NCBI GenBank assembly: GCA_945901035.1
Contig: CAMDKN010000012.1
Location: 1 to 14,268, forward strand
Origin: Gulosibacter massiliensis
GTDB taxonomy: Bacteria; Actinomycetota; Actinomycetes; Actinomycetales; Microbacteriaceae
Length of the DNA: 14,268 bases
Direction: 5' to 3'
Part shown: positions 1-5,956 of the stretch, piece by piece
How the letters are laid out: each line of letters opens with the position of its first letter
How positions within the stretch are numbered: the stretch's first letter is position 1
Translations under genes and position numbers: made by a program
Notes under the pieces: generated by a model
What the model saw: only the letters and a program-made list of their open reading frames with translations
Told to the model about the DNA's origin: nothing
Database searches by the model: none

Positions 1-186
1 GAACAGCGACGCTAACAATTCCGCATCGGTAATCGATCCGCGGACAAAGGTGGCACTGTCGGGAACGAATTCCCGACGACCCGACGACAGATTGTCGAGA
101 ACAACGGTGTCGATACCGTCCGCGTTCAATGCACGAGCGACGTGGGCACCGATGTATCCCGCACCGCCCGTTACCAACCACGCCAT
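1..186 (-). CDS. galE: NAD-dependent sugar epimerase, UDP-glucose 4-epimerase-like (N-terminal part only)
   Basis: This is the first 62 codons of a short-chain dehydrogenase-type nucleotide-sugar epimerase; the rest lies beyond the left edge. The protein begins MAWLVTGGAGYIGAHVARAL. TGGAGYIG (residues 6-13) is the glycine-rich NAD-binding loop of extended SDR enzymes, and LDNLSSG (30-36) is the end of the second strand typical of GalE. GalE interconverts UDP-glucose and UDP-galactose in the cytoplasm, supplying galactose for glycans. ATG at 186 is the natural start because the Rossmann strand follows at once. There is no Shine-Dalgarno; TACGCT lies 6 nt upstream of the ATG, suggesting a leaderless message. 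The desaturase stop is 24 nt upstream on the same strand. The exact substrate cannot be settled from the N-terminus alone; other UDP-sugar epimerases share these motifs. Confidence 0.85.
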   Translation of the reverse strand, partial: MAWLVTGGAGYIGAHVARALNADGIDTVVLDNLSSGRREFVPDSATFVRGSITDAELLASLF

Positions 187-192
187 GGCTCT

Positions 193-198
193 AGCGTA
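193..198 (-). promoter_or_regulatory. Putative -10 element for a leaderless galE transcript
   Basis: On the minus strand TACGCT (TAnnnT, the actinobacterial -10 form) is followed by six bases and then the galE ATG at 186. No Shine-Dalgarno precedes the ATG and no good -35 is visible, which is common in actinobacteria. Inference only. Confidence 0.4.
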
Positions 199-210
199 AC
201 GTTTCGCGAT

Positions 211-1299
211 TTAGCTGCGCGGGCGCATGTCAGCAACCATCGGACACACGAACGGGTCCGAGTTCTTGCTCAGTCCCACCTTGTTCAAGTACACGATGAT
301 CGCCGTGTACGACGAAATGAGGTTCATCTCGACCAACGTAATGTTTTTATCGTTGCAGTACGCCATCACAATGTCGTGCGCCCGCTTGAGATACGGACGA
401 GCCATCGACGGGAACAGGTGGTGCTCGACCTGGTAGTTGAGCCCGCCCATCAGGTTGTCCTTGAGCCAGCTCCCGCGAATGTTACGGCTCGTCACCACCT
501 GGCGTTCGAAGAAGTCAAGCTTGACGTCGCGCGGAACGAGCGGCATGCCCTTATGGTTGGGCGCGAACGCGGCTCCCATGAAGAATCCGAAAATCATCAT
601 CATGAAGACCCACAGGGCAATCGCCCACAGCCACCCAAACATAGCGCCCATGACGACGTAGGGGGCGGTCTGCCGGATCACCATGAGCGAGAACTCGAGA
701 GTACGAATTCCGACCGAGCGATCCGTGCGTCGCAGTGCTTGGAACGAATCGAGGAGCAGGTCGAACCCGGTCAAAAACAACAGGAACGGAAACAGGTAAC
801 CCTGCCGGTTGGAAATCCAGCGTTCGATCCCGCGCTTCTCATCACGCGATTCGACCGTGAAGCTGAGGACGCGGATCGCGATGTCCGGGTCCTGACCAAT
901 CTGGTTCGGCTTTTGGTGGTGCTTGTTGTGCTTGCGCATCCAGAACCCATACGACAACCCCGCGAACAGATTCGCGAGGAAGAGACCAGTCCAGTCGTTC
1001 CACTTGTTGTTCCGAAAAATCTGTCGGTGTGACGCTTCGTGCGCGATGAACCCGAACTGGGCGCTCACGATCCCGAGCAAACCCGCAATCGCAAAGGCGG
1101 CGGGGATAATGAGCGAATCGTGTGCACCGGACGCGCCGATGAATCCCCCCGCGGTCCACAGGCCGAGGGCGGCGATCGACAGAATCACGAGACGAATGAC
1201 GTAGAAGCTGGGCTTCTTGTGCAGTAACCCCGCGGCCTTGACCCGGGCCAGAAGTTCGGTGTAGTTCGACGTCGCGGGGGCAAGGACAGTTGCACTCAT
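211..1299 (-). CDS. Membrane fatty acid desaturase (three His-box family)
   Basis: A 362-residue integral membrane di-iron desaturase that should introduce a double bond into an acyl chain (acyl-lipid or acyl-CoA), using O2 and electrons from a ferredoxin or rubredoxin partner. The three iron-binding histidine boxes are intact: HEASH (residues 87-91), HNKHH (124-128) and QVEHH (290-294). The third box with Gln in place of the first His is the signature of the front-end/linoleoyl-CoA-type branch, which in actinobacteria includes DesA3-like enzymes. Hydrophobic segments lie near 32-58, 62-85, 104-120 and 205-245. There is no fused cytochrome b5 domain, so electrons must come from a separate protein. 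ATG at 1299 follows TAAACT by 6 nt with no Shine-Dalgarno, suggesting leaderless translation. Regioselectivity cannot be read from the sequence. A role in membrane fluidity or cold adaptation is plausible but inferred. Confidence 0.93.
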   Translation of the reverse strand: MSATVLAPATSNYTELLARVKAAGLLHKKPSFYVIRLVILSIAALGLWTAGGFIGASGAHDSLIIPAAFAIAGLLGIVSAQFGFIAHEASHRQIFRNNKWNDWTGLFLANLFAGLSYGFWMRKHNKHHQKPNQIGQDPDIAIRVLSFTVESRDEKRGIERWISNRQGYLFPFLLFLTGFDLLLDSFQALRRTDRSVGIRTLEFSLMVIRQTAPYVVMGAMFGWLWAIALWVFMMMIFGFFMGAAFAPNHKGMPLVPRDVKLDFFERQVVTSRNIRGSWLKDNLMGGLNYQVEHHLFPSMARPYLKRAHDIVMAYCNDKNITLVEMNLISSYTAIIVYLNKVGLSKNSDPFVCPMVADMRPRS

Positions 1300-1305
1300 T
1301 GTCCA

Positions 1306-1311
1306 AGTTTA
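1306..1311 (-). promoter_or_regulatory. Putative -10 element for the desaturase gene
   Basis: Minus-strand TAAACT followed by TGGACA and the ATG at 1299. The 6-nt spacing puts the expected transcription start at or next to the ATG. It lies in the 46-nt gap after chrA, so the desaturase probably has its own promoter. No convincing -35 is visible. Confidence 0.42.
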
Positions 1312-1345
1312 GGGGGCTTTCCTATGAAAAACCTCTGTACGAACA

Positions 1346-2671
1346 TCACCCGCTGAACGTGGCGACGAGCCCGACGACGAGCCCGATCACCGCCCCGCCC
1401 GCGATGACCTCGACGATTGACCGTTTGAGTCCCACGAGTGCGTATCCCGCGCCGACCGCGATGGCGATGCCCCACAGATTGACGGGCGCGTCGGCCGGGA
1501 CGAACACATGTTGCGCAAACGTGACAGCGAGGCTGAGAATGACCCCCACGATGGCCGCGTTGATCGCGGTCAGCGGGGCGGTAAATGCGACACGGCTTCG
1601 AGCGGCTTCGACGTAGGGACCGCCCGCCAGGATGAAAAAGAACGACGGCAAAAAGGTGAACCACGTGGCGACACACGCGGCGATGACACCCGACAACCAC
1701 GAGGTTCCGTCACCCAACAGTTCGCCCGTGAATCCTCCGATGAATCCCACAAAGCTGACAAACATAATGAGCGGCCCCGGCGTCGTTTCGCCGAGCGCCA
1801 GTCCGTCAATCATCTGTGCTGGTGTCGCCCACCCCGCACTCACGGCACCGTGAAAAACGTAGGGCAACACCGCGTACGCCCCGCCGAAGGTGAGGAATGC
1901 CGCGCCCGAGAAAAACAGCGCCATCGAAAAGATTTGGTTAGACGTCCCCACCGTGGCCCACAATGCAGCGATCGGAAAAAACCAGGCGGCCAGAGAAACA
2001 GCCGCCGTGCGGACGAGCCGCCACCGTGTCACGCGTGCGTGCGGTGGCGTGGGTGTGTCATCACCGATGACGGCGGAACCCGACTCCGTGACGGACGACT
2101 GGTGTCCGCCAACTCCGTCGAAAACAGCCGGCGCGCGCCGCGACCCAATCAGTCCGATCACTGCCGCGACGACGATGATGAGGGGAAACAGCGCTCCGGA
2201 CCACAGCATTACTCCCGTCGATGCCGCGGCGATCGACCACAGAATCGGATGCCGGAGCGAGCGGGACCCGATTCGATAGACCGCTTGTGCGATAATCGCG
2301 ACGACAACGGGTTTGATTCCCTCGAAAATCCCTGCCACGAGTGGTGTCGAACCCCACGCAACGTAAAGCCCGGAGAGGGCGATGAGCAGGACGAGCGAGG
2401 GCAGGATGAACAGTGTTCCCGCGATTACACCGCCGCGCACTCCGTGCATGAGCCATCCGAGGTACGTGACGAGTTGCTGCGCCTCGGGTCCGGGCAACAC
2501 CATGCAGTAGTTGAGGGCGTGCAGGAACCGCTTCTCCGAAATCCACCGGCGCTTGACGACAACCTCATCGTGCAACATCGATATCTGTCCAGCTGGACCA
2601 CCGAAACTGGTCAGTCCGAGTTTCCACCAGTACGACACGGCGTCGCGGAGCGGGATTGTCGGGGTGGTCAC
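1346..2671 (-). CDS. chrA: ChrA-type chromate transporter, long two-domain form
   Basis: A 441-residue inner-membrane protein of the CHR family, whose characterised members export chromate using the proton motive force. Both homologous halves are present. The N-terminal half carries FGGPAGQISMLHDEVV (residues 23-38) and CMVLPGPEAQQL (56-67). The C-terminal half repeats the pattern with FGGAYAVLPYV (262-272), GWATPAQMIDGLALGETTPGP (280-300, split here by function) and FVGFIGGF (307-314). Near 180-215 a hydrophilic linker joins the halves. Many alternating hydrophobic segments fit about ten or more TM helices. The length is usual for the long CHR group. The start is GTG at 2671; CAGACT stands 6 nt before it and no Shine-Dalgarno is seen. 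No chrB regulator or chromate reductase is nearby, so the true substrate could be another oxyanion. Confidence 0.92.
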   Translation of the reverse strand: MTTPTIPLRDAVSYWWKLGLTSFGGPAGQISMLHDEVVVKRRWISEKRFLHALNYCMVLPGPEAQQLVTYLGWLMHGVRGGVIAGTLFILPSLVLLIALSGLYVAWGSTPLVAGIFEGIKPVVVAIIAQAVYRIGSRSLRHPILWSIAAASTGVMLWSGALFPLIIVVAAVIGLIGSRRAPAVFDGVGGHQSSVTESGSAVIGDDTPTPPHARVTRWRLVRTAAVSLAAWFFPIAALWATVGTSNQIFSMALFFSGAAFLTFGGAYAVLPYVFHGAVSAGWATPAQMIDGLALGETTPGPLIMFVSFVGFIGGFTGELLGDGTSWLSGVIAACVATWFTFLPSFFFILAGGPYVEAARSRVAFTAPLTAINAAIVGVILSLAVTFAQHVFVPADAPVNLWGIAIAVGAGYALVGLKRSIVEVIAGGAVIGLVVGLVATFSG

Positions 2672-2710
2672 GCGCTCAGTCTGGCAGACTCACCACGCCC
2701 CGAAAAGTCG

Positions 2711-2998
2711 CTAGACCGCGATGGACAACGTCACCTCGACGATGTCGCCGACCAGAAGCTTTTCGGGAAGGCGAAGCGCGTTCTTGATGGGGACGAGGTA
2801 GCCGCCGTCCTTGGGAAACAGCGACGTTGTCACCGTTGTCGAGCCAATCGTCACGGTGCAGGGGATGACGCCCCAACCGTACGTGACCATCGATGCGACT
2901 TCGCCGATTCGCGCGGCGTCGTCATCGGGAACACGGACGAAATAGTACGGCGCCGGTCCACGCCACTCGAAGACCGTGCCCTCGAAGGTAAGGCGCAT
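2711..2998 (-). CDS. DUF1905 domain-containing protein
   Basis: A 95-residue soluble protein that fits the DUF1905 family: it starts MRLTFEGTVFEWRGPAPYY, has the central VPDDDAARIGEVA region (residues 24-36), then a GGYLVPIKNALR segment (65-76) and ends GDIVEVTLSIAV, the pattern of a small beta-barrel whose function is unknown. It is a complete single-domain member, without the YdeI/OmpD-associated domain that some relatives carry. Its ATG lies only 3 nt after the stop of the upstream 2TM gene on the same strand, so the two are almost certainly cotranscribed, although no functional link is known. No catalytic residues can be assigned. Confidence 0.85.
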   Translation of the reverse strand: MRLTFEGTVFEWRGPAPYYFVRVPDDDAARIGEVASMVTYGWGVIPCTVTIGSTTVTTSLFPKDGGYLVPIKNALRLPEKLLVGDIVEVTLSIAV

Positions 2999-3001
2999 GC
3001 C

Positions 3002-3298
3002 TTAGCGGCGCTTCTGAATCTTTTCGGCCTCGGCGCGGATTTGGTCCTCCGTGAGAGGACGGTCCCCGAGCGTGGAATAAGCATCGAGGTAAGCGAACAC
3101 GACACCGATGCCCATTCCGAACATCACCCACATCGGCCAGAAGTAGCCGTTCGGTGTTGTAAACCACCAGACGCCCGAGAGAAAGGCGTTGAGGACAATG
3201 GTGACGGTCAAGAACTGCCACGCATCGCGTTTTTTCTTGAGGCTCTTCTTCGCGATTTCGAGAAGGGCGGGATCGAGGTTTTCCTTTGGAGTAGCCAT
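3002..3298 (-). CDS. Small 2TM-domain membrane protein
   Basis: A 98-residue protein with a charged N-terminus (KKSLKKKRD, residues 17-25), two membrane helices (about 27-47 and 53-72) separated by a short turn rich in W/F/Y, and a charged helical tail ending EAEKIQKRR. This matches the 2TM domain family, found alone or next to signalling domains; its biochemical role is not known. The sequence suggests both termini are cytoplasmic, since positive charges flank the helix pair. ATG at 3298 is preceded by TAGACT with 6 nt between, and there is no Shine-Dalgarno. It is the first gene of a pair with the DUF1905 gene. The divergent SRPBCC gene begins close by, so the two promoters must overlap. 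Confidence 0.82.
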   Translation of the reverse strand: MATPKENLDPALLEIAKKSLKKKRDAWQFLTVTIVLNAFLSGVWWFTTPNGYFWPMWVMFGMGIGVVFAYLDAYSTLGDRPLTEDQIRAEAEKIQKRR

Positions 3299-3304
3299 GC
3301 GAAC

Positions 3305-3310
3305 AGTCTA
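3305..3310 (-). promoter_or_regulatory. Putative -10 element for the 2TM/DUF1905 pair
   Basis: Minus-strand TAGACT, six bases, then the ATG at 3298. The same few bases read on the plus strand as AGTCTAAAT, which could serve the divergent SRPBCC gene. Inferred from spacing and the lack of any Shine-Dalgarno. Confidence 0.42.
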
Positions 3311-3353
3311 AATCCGAATGGGGCAATCTACGATGGAAACGAAAGTAGGCGAC

Positions 3354-3794
3354 ATGACCCGCATCGATGTTCGGCTTGACCTCCCCCACCCCATCGACCA
3401 CGTGTGGGACCGGCTGACCGACTGGGGATCGCACTCGGCGTGGATTCCCAACACCGTCGTCACCGTGACGACGGCGACGGCGGGGATCGGAACCGAATTC
3501 GTTGGAATCACGCGCATCGGACCATTGCGCCTCGACGACCCGATGACGGTCAGCGAGTTTGAGCCTCCGGTCAACGGAAGTGCATCCTGTGTGGTCACCA
3601 AGACCGGTCAGGTGCTGGGGGGACCCGCGGGCTTCACCCTCACCGGGCTCGGCGACTCCAGCACACGCCTCGACTGGTTCGAGGACGTGCACCTCAGGCC
3701 CGCCGGGCTGTTCTGGTGGACGGCGCCTTTTGTTCTCGTAGTCGGAACAATCGCCTTCCGGTCAGTTCTTAAGTCCTTCGCCCGCACTCTTTAG
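3354..3794 (+). CDS. SRPBCC (START/Bet v 1-like) family protein
   Basis: A 146-residue protein of the SRPBCC superfamily, a helix-grip fold with a deep hydrophobic ligand pocket (polyketide cyclase/dehydrase-like in bacteria). The start reads TRIDVRLDLPHPIDHVWDRLTDW, the typical first strand and helix with a conserved W; a G-T-E-F-V-G strand, a DPMTVSEFEPP strand and an STRLDWFEDVHL strand follow, and the C-terminal helix is hydrophobic. The ligand is unknown. ATG at 3354 fits family length best; in-frame ATGs at 3318 and 3333 would add 12 or 7 residues and are possible for a leaderless transcript, since none of the three has a clear Shine-Dalgarno. The gene is divergent from the 2TM gene and convergent with the DUF805 remnant, with a hairpin just after its stop. 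Confidence 0.83.
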   Translation: MTRIDVRLDLPHPIDHVWDRLTDWGSHSAWIPNTVVTVTTATAGIGTEFVGITRIGPLRLDDPMTVSEFEPPVNGSASCVVTKTGQVLGGPAGFTLTGLGDSSTRLDWFEDVHLRPAGLFWWTAPFVLVVGTIAFRSVLKSFARTL

Positions 3795-3798
3795 CGAC

Positions 3799-3828
3799 GT
3801 GTGCCCCTGCCAATTGTCAGGGACACAC
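3799..3828. terminator. Hairpin between convergent transcription units
   Basis: GTGTGCCCCTG (3799-3809) and CAGGGACACAC (3818-3828) form an 11-bp inverted repeat with one mismatch around an 8-nt loop. It starts 5 nt after the SRPBCC stop and 14 nt before the DUF805-remnant stop on the other strand, the place of a bidirectional terminator. No T-run follows on either side, as is common in actinobacteria. Confidence 0.6.
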
Positions 3829-3841
3829 GGAGTGAAACGGG

Positions 3842-3991
3842 TTATTTGACGGATTCGCCGAATGCGTTGGCGCCCGGCTGGCTGTCTTTGAGGAATTGGA
3901 CGAGCAACATGATCCATCCCACGATCGGAATCAGAATGAAGAGGTAGTAGGTTCCCTTGCGTCCCACATCGTGCAGGCGTCGCCAAATGAC
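3842..3991 (-). pseudogene. Truncated DUF805 membrane protein (C-terminal half only)
   Basis: On the minus strand a 49-codon open stretch reads VIWRRLHDVGRKGTYYLFI and continues through a membrane helix to QPGANAFGESVK and a TAA stop. RRLHD-x-GR, the following hydrophobic helix with P-x-V-G, and the closing G-x-N-x-F-G are the C-terminal hallmarks of DUF805 inner-membrane proteins, which normally have about 110-150 residues and several TM helices. The N-terminal helices are missing, and no ATG, GTG or TTG lies in frame upstream before the tmRNA 3' end. A GTG at 3967 could in principle start a 42-residue fragment. It lies about 55 nt downstream of mature tmRNA on the same strand, so it looks like a remnant left by a recombination event next to ssrA. 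It could still be transcribed by read-through from the tmRNA promoter. Confidence 0.7.
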
Positions 3992-4023
3992 ATGTGAACT
4001 CGTTTCGTTGTGTGTGGTGAATC

Positions 4024-4042
4024 GTGTGGAATGTGACCAGCC
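4024..4042 (-). repeat. 3' arm of the pre-tmRNA processing stem
   Basis: Plus-strand GTGTGGAATGTGACC (4024-4038) is the exact reverse complement of 4433-4447 on the other side of tmRNA. After one mismatch (4039/4432) three more pairs follow (4040-4042 with 4429-4431). In the minus-strand transcript this arm begins 3 nt after the CCA end of tmRNA. Confidence 0.85.
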
Positions 4043-4045
4043 AAA

Positions 4046-4420
4046 TGGTGGAGATGGGGGGAATTGAACCCCCGTCCAATACGAACAGTCGGAGTCTTCT
4101 ACGGGCGTATCTTCAGAAGACGTTCTGCTCGGCCCCGACCTTTAGCTGAAGAACCTAAGTCGACGGGCCCAGTATCAGTAAATGTCCTTCGAACCCCTGA
4201 CACACAGATTCGAAGCAAGCCTTCTAAATGACGCCAGGATCCAAGCCGAAGGCGGAACTTGGTCTGACGGACTTCGATGGCGGCTTATTAGGCGGCGAGA
4301 GCGAAGTCGGTGCGCTTAGCTTTGGCACCTATTGGTTTGCAAGGGGCGTTTACGAGATAACCCTGCATCCTCGACCCGCTTCTCTCCGGCTTAGACGCAC
4401 TGTCGAAACCGATCATCCCC
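4046..4420 (-). ncRNA. ssrA: tmRNA (transfer-messenger RNA)
   Basis: A 375-nt tmRNA that, with SmpB, rescues ribosomes stalled on broken mRNAs and tags the nascent chain for proteolysis. The 5' end reads GGGGAUGAUCGGUUUCGACA and the 3' end CAUCUCCACCA. The acceptor stem GGGGAUG/CAUCUCC is 7 bp with a G3-U wobble, the alanine identity element. The T arm is GGGGG-UUCAAUU-CCCCC. The CCA is encoded (4046-4048). The tag reading frame, from resume codon GCC at 4326 to tandem stops UAAUAA at 4290, encodes AKAKRTDFALAA; the ALAA end is the ClpXP/ClpAP-type degron. It lies downstream of smpB, as in many actinobacteria. The ends were set from the acceptor stem and should be exact. Confidence 0.97.
4288..4326 (-). 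other. tmRNA tag-peptide reading frame
   Basis: GCC AAA GCT AAG CGC ACC GAC TTC GCT CTC GCC GCC TAA on the minus strand gives AKAKRTDFALAA, added after the tmRNA-borne alanine. A second TAA follows immediately. The ALAA tail is the conserved proteolysis signal; the KAKRTDF core resembles tags of other high-GC Gram-positive bacteria. Confidence 0.9.
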
Positions 4421-4428
4421 AAGATGGG

Positions 4429-4447
4429 GGCGGGTCACATTCCACAC
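4429..4447 (-). repeat. 5' arm of the pre-tmRNA processing stem
   Basis: Plus-strand GGTCACATTCCACAC (4433-4447) pairs perfectly with 4024-4038; with one mismatch and three more pairs the helix spans 19 positions. In the transcript it ends 8 nt before the mature 5' G at 4420. The arm overlaps the end of the leader element AACTCAACAGTGTG. Confidence 0.85.
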
Positions 4448-4476
4448 TGTTGAGTTTTCAAAACCCTTTCGGGTCT
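4447..4476 (-). promoter_or_regulatory. rRNA-leader-like (boxA-like) element in the tmRNA leader
   Basis: The transcript reads a small hairpin AGACCC-GAAA-GGGUUU (4461-4476, GNRA loop) running into TTTTGAAAACTCAACAG and GTGTG. This closely resembles the conserved TTGAGAACTCAACAGTG-like leader/spacer element seen before rRNAs in actinobacteria, where it is linked to antitermination and RNase III processing. The resemblance is from memory, not from a search. It could instead act as a weak terminator for smpB. Confidence 0.5.
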
Positions 4477-4482
4477 GTCTCC

Positions 4483-4488
4483 ACTATA
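4483..4488 (-). promoter_or_regulatory. Putative -10 element of the ssrA promoter
   Basis: Minus-strand TATAGT, the best match to TATAAT in the gap between smpB and ssrA, lies about 63 nt upstream of mature tmRNA. Transcription starting about 7 nt downstream would include the hairpin, the boxA-like element and the processing arm in the leader. No clear -35 is visible at 16-18 nt. Confidence 0.45.
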
Positions 4489-4508
4489 GAACTCAGCTCG
4501 GACAACCT

Positions 4509-4985
4509 TTATTCCCCGCGCAAGCGCTTGGACTTCATCGCGCGTTCGGCTTCGCGTTTGTCTTCCTTTTCGCGCAGAGTTTGACGTTTGTCGTAGTCCT
4601 TTTTCCCCTTGGCGATCGCCAGTTCGACCTTGGCGCGACCGTCCTTGAAATAGATCTTGAGCGGAACGAGCGTGTAGCCGCCGTCTTTCACTCGGTGGGA
4701 AATCTTGATGATCTCGGCGCGGTGCAACAGCAGTTTGCGCTTGCGCCGGGTCGCGTGGTTGGTCCACGTGCCCTGCGTGTATTCGGGAATGTGGACGGAT
4801 TCCATCCACATTTCGCCGTCGACAATCTGCGCCCAGCCGTCGACGAGCGACGCTTTGCCCAACCGGAGTGCCTTGACTTCGGTACCAGTGAGCGCGAGAC
4901 CACACTCGTATGTGTCCTCGATGTGATAATCGTGACGGGCTTTCCGGTTCGTCGAAACGACCTTTTCGCCTTCTTCGCGTGGCAT
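4509..4985 (-). CDS. smpB: SsrA-binding protein SmpB
   Basis: A 158-residue OB-fold protein that binds the tRNA-like domain of tmRNA and places it in the A site of stalled ribosomes, its C-terminal tail acting in the empty mRNA channel. Family marks are [10 protein letters not shown] (residues 13-22), the [14 protein letters not shown] segment (34-47), [13 protein letters not shown] (65-77), RRKRKLLLH (80-88) and the basic tail [19 protein letters not shown] (127-145). Length and motifs are those of a complete SmpB. The ATG at 4985 has a purine-rich ribosome-binding region (GAGGGGG) ending 7 nt upstream, a rare clear Shine-Dalgarno in this window. It follows ftsX by 56 nt and precedes ssrA, its RNA partner, in the same direction. 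Confidence 0.97.
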   Translation of the reverse strand: MPREEGEKVVSTNRKARHDYHIEDTYECGLALTGTEVKALRLGKASLVDGWAQIVDGEMWMESVHIPEYTQGTWTNHATRRKRKLLLHRAEIIKISHRVKDGGYTLVPLKIYFKDGRAKVELAIAKGKKDYDKRQTLREKEDKREAERAMKSKRLRGE

Positions 4986-5027
4986 GTCGCACCCCCTCTC
5001 CCTTTTCCCGGCGGACCCCAGCCCTCC

Positions 5028-5033
5028 AGTTTA
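5028..5033 (-). promoter_or_regulatory. Possible -10 element for smpB
   Basis: Minus-strand TAAACT in the 56-nt ftsX-smpB gap, about 42 nt upstream of the smpB ATG. It is the same hexamer as before the desaturase gene. With a purine-rich leader and a Shine-Dalgarno this would be a leadered transcript. No good -35; smpB may equally be read from the ftsEX operon. Confidence 0.3.
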
Positions 5034-5041
5034 CAACGGGG

Positions 5042-5956
5042 TCAGACGCGAAGGTAACGGGAAATCGCGATGTAGGCGCTTGTCGCCGCAAGCACGGCGC
5101 CCGCGGCCAGCAGGCCCGGGAACACGAACCAGACATCAGCGAGTTGGATAAACGAGGTTGCGGGCAGTGCGCTGGACAAATACCCGTCGACGAAGAAAAC
5201 CATAATCCCCGCGATCGCTCCACAGGCGAGCACGGACCCGATGGTCGCCGCGACGACCCCCTCGAGGATGAATGGGGTTTGGATGTACCAGTTCGAGGCG
5301 CCGACGAGTCGCATGATGGCCAGTTCGCGGCGGCGCGAGAAAGCCGACAATCGAATGGTCGTGGCGATGAGCAGGGCGGCGGCGATGAGCATCAACACCG
5401 CCACGCCGATCGCCGTCAGACTCGCGGCGTTGAGCATCGAGAAAATCCCGTCCAGATACGAACGCTGGTCGATGACGGACTCGACTCCGCTCATCCCCCC
5501 GACGGCTTCGAAGACGAGAGCCGATTGGGTCGGGTCTTTGAGGTTCACCCAGAACGTTTGGGGCAGAAGGTCGGGGGTGACGAGGTCAACGACGGGACTG
5601 CCCGCGAATTGTTCGGTGAAGTTCGCATACGCTTCGTCGTGGTTTTCGAAGTACCACTTGTCAATGTAGGGCGCGAGCGTGGCCGAGGAGAGTTGGGCCT
5701 CCACGGCCGCGATTTGTTCGGCGCCAACCTCTTGTTGGTCACACGCGCCCAGAGTCGAATATTGCGTGCAGAGATAGACCGCGACCTGGGCTTTGTCGTA
5801 CCAGTACGACTTCATGTTGGCGATTTGGGCCTGCAACAGTGCCGCCGAACCGACAAAGGTCAGCGACACGAGTGTGACGAGGATGACCGACACGACCATC
5901 GAGACGTTTCGCCGCACACCGTTCCACGCCTCGAGCAGGACAAAGTTCAATTTCAC
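5042..5956 (-). CDS. ftsX: Cell-division protein FtsX (permease-like)
   Basis: A 304-residue membrane protein that pairs with FtsE; the complex does not transport but transmits ATP hydrolysis across the membrane to activate peptidoglycan hydrolases at the septum. Layout: short cytoplasmic N-terminus with the amphipathic LLEAWNGVRRN segment (7-17), TM1 (20-41), an extracellular domain (about 45-170), then TM2 (178-200), the cytoplasmic loop FSRRRELAIMRLVGASNWYI (206-225), TM3 (228-256) and TM4 (277-299). The extracellular domain has two cysteines (63 and 72) that could form a disulfide. Length fits the family. The GTG start overlaps the ftsE stop by 4 nt (GTGA), so translation is coupled. Confidence 0.96.
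   Translation of the reverse strand: MKLNFVLLEAWNGVRRNVSMVVSVILVTLVSLTFVGSAALLQAQIANMKSYWYDKAQVAVYLCTQYSTLGACDQQEVGAEQIAAVEAQLSSATLAPYIDKWYFENHDEAYANFTEQFAGSPVVDLVTPDLLPQTFWVNLKDPTQSALVFEAVGGMSGVESVIDQRSYLDGIFSMLNAASLTAIGVAVLMLIAAALLIATTIRLSAFSRRRELAIMRLVGASNWYIQTPFILEGVVAATIGSVLACGAIAGIMVFFVDGYLSSALPATSFIQLADVWFVFPGLLAAGAVLAATSAYIAISRYLRV

Noticed and set aside
142..1032. 296-codon plus-strand frame across galE and the desaturase
   Set aside because: Antisense to a desaturase with all three histidine boxes; charged low-complexity protein, no start signals.
1346..2671. chrA plus desaturase as a dedicated stress operon
   Set aside because: They are codirectional but the desaturase has its own likely promoter in the 46-nt gap, and nothing in the sequence ties chromate export to lipid desaturation.
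1508..3379. The longest open frame of the window (623 codons, plus strand)
   Set aside because: It runs antisense to chrA, the DUF1905 gene and the 2TM gene, is made mostly of R, D, H and E without hydrophobic cores or motifs, and arises from high-GC third positions of the real genes.
3762..4079. 105-codon minus-strand frame across the tmRNA 3' end
   Set aside because: It runs through the mature tmRNA end and is out of frame with the recognisable DUF805 fragment.
4228..4584. 118-codon plus-strand frame opposite tmRNA and the end of smpB
   Set aside because: Antisense to structured RNA and to the smpB C-terminus; no ribosome-binding site and no family resemblance.
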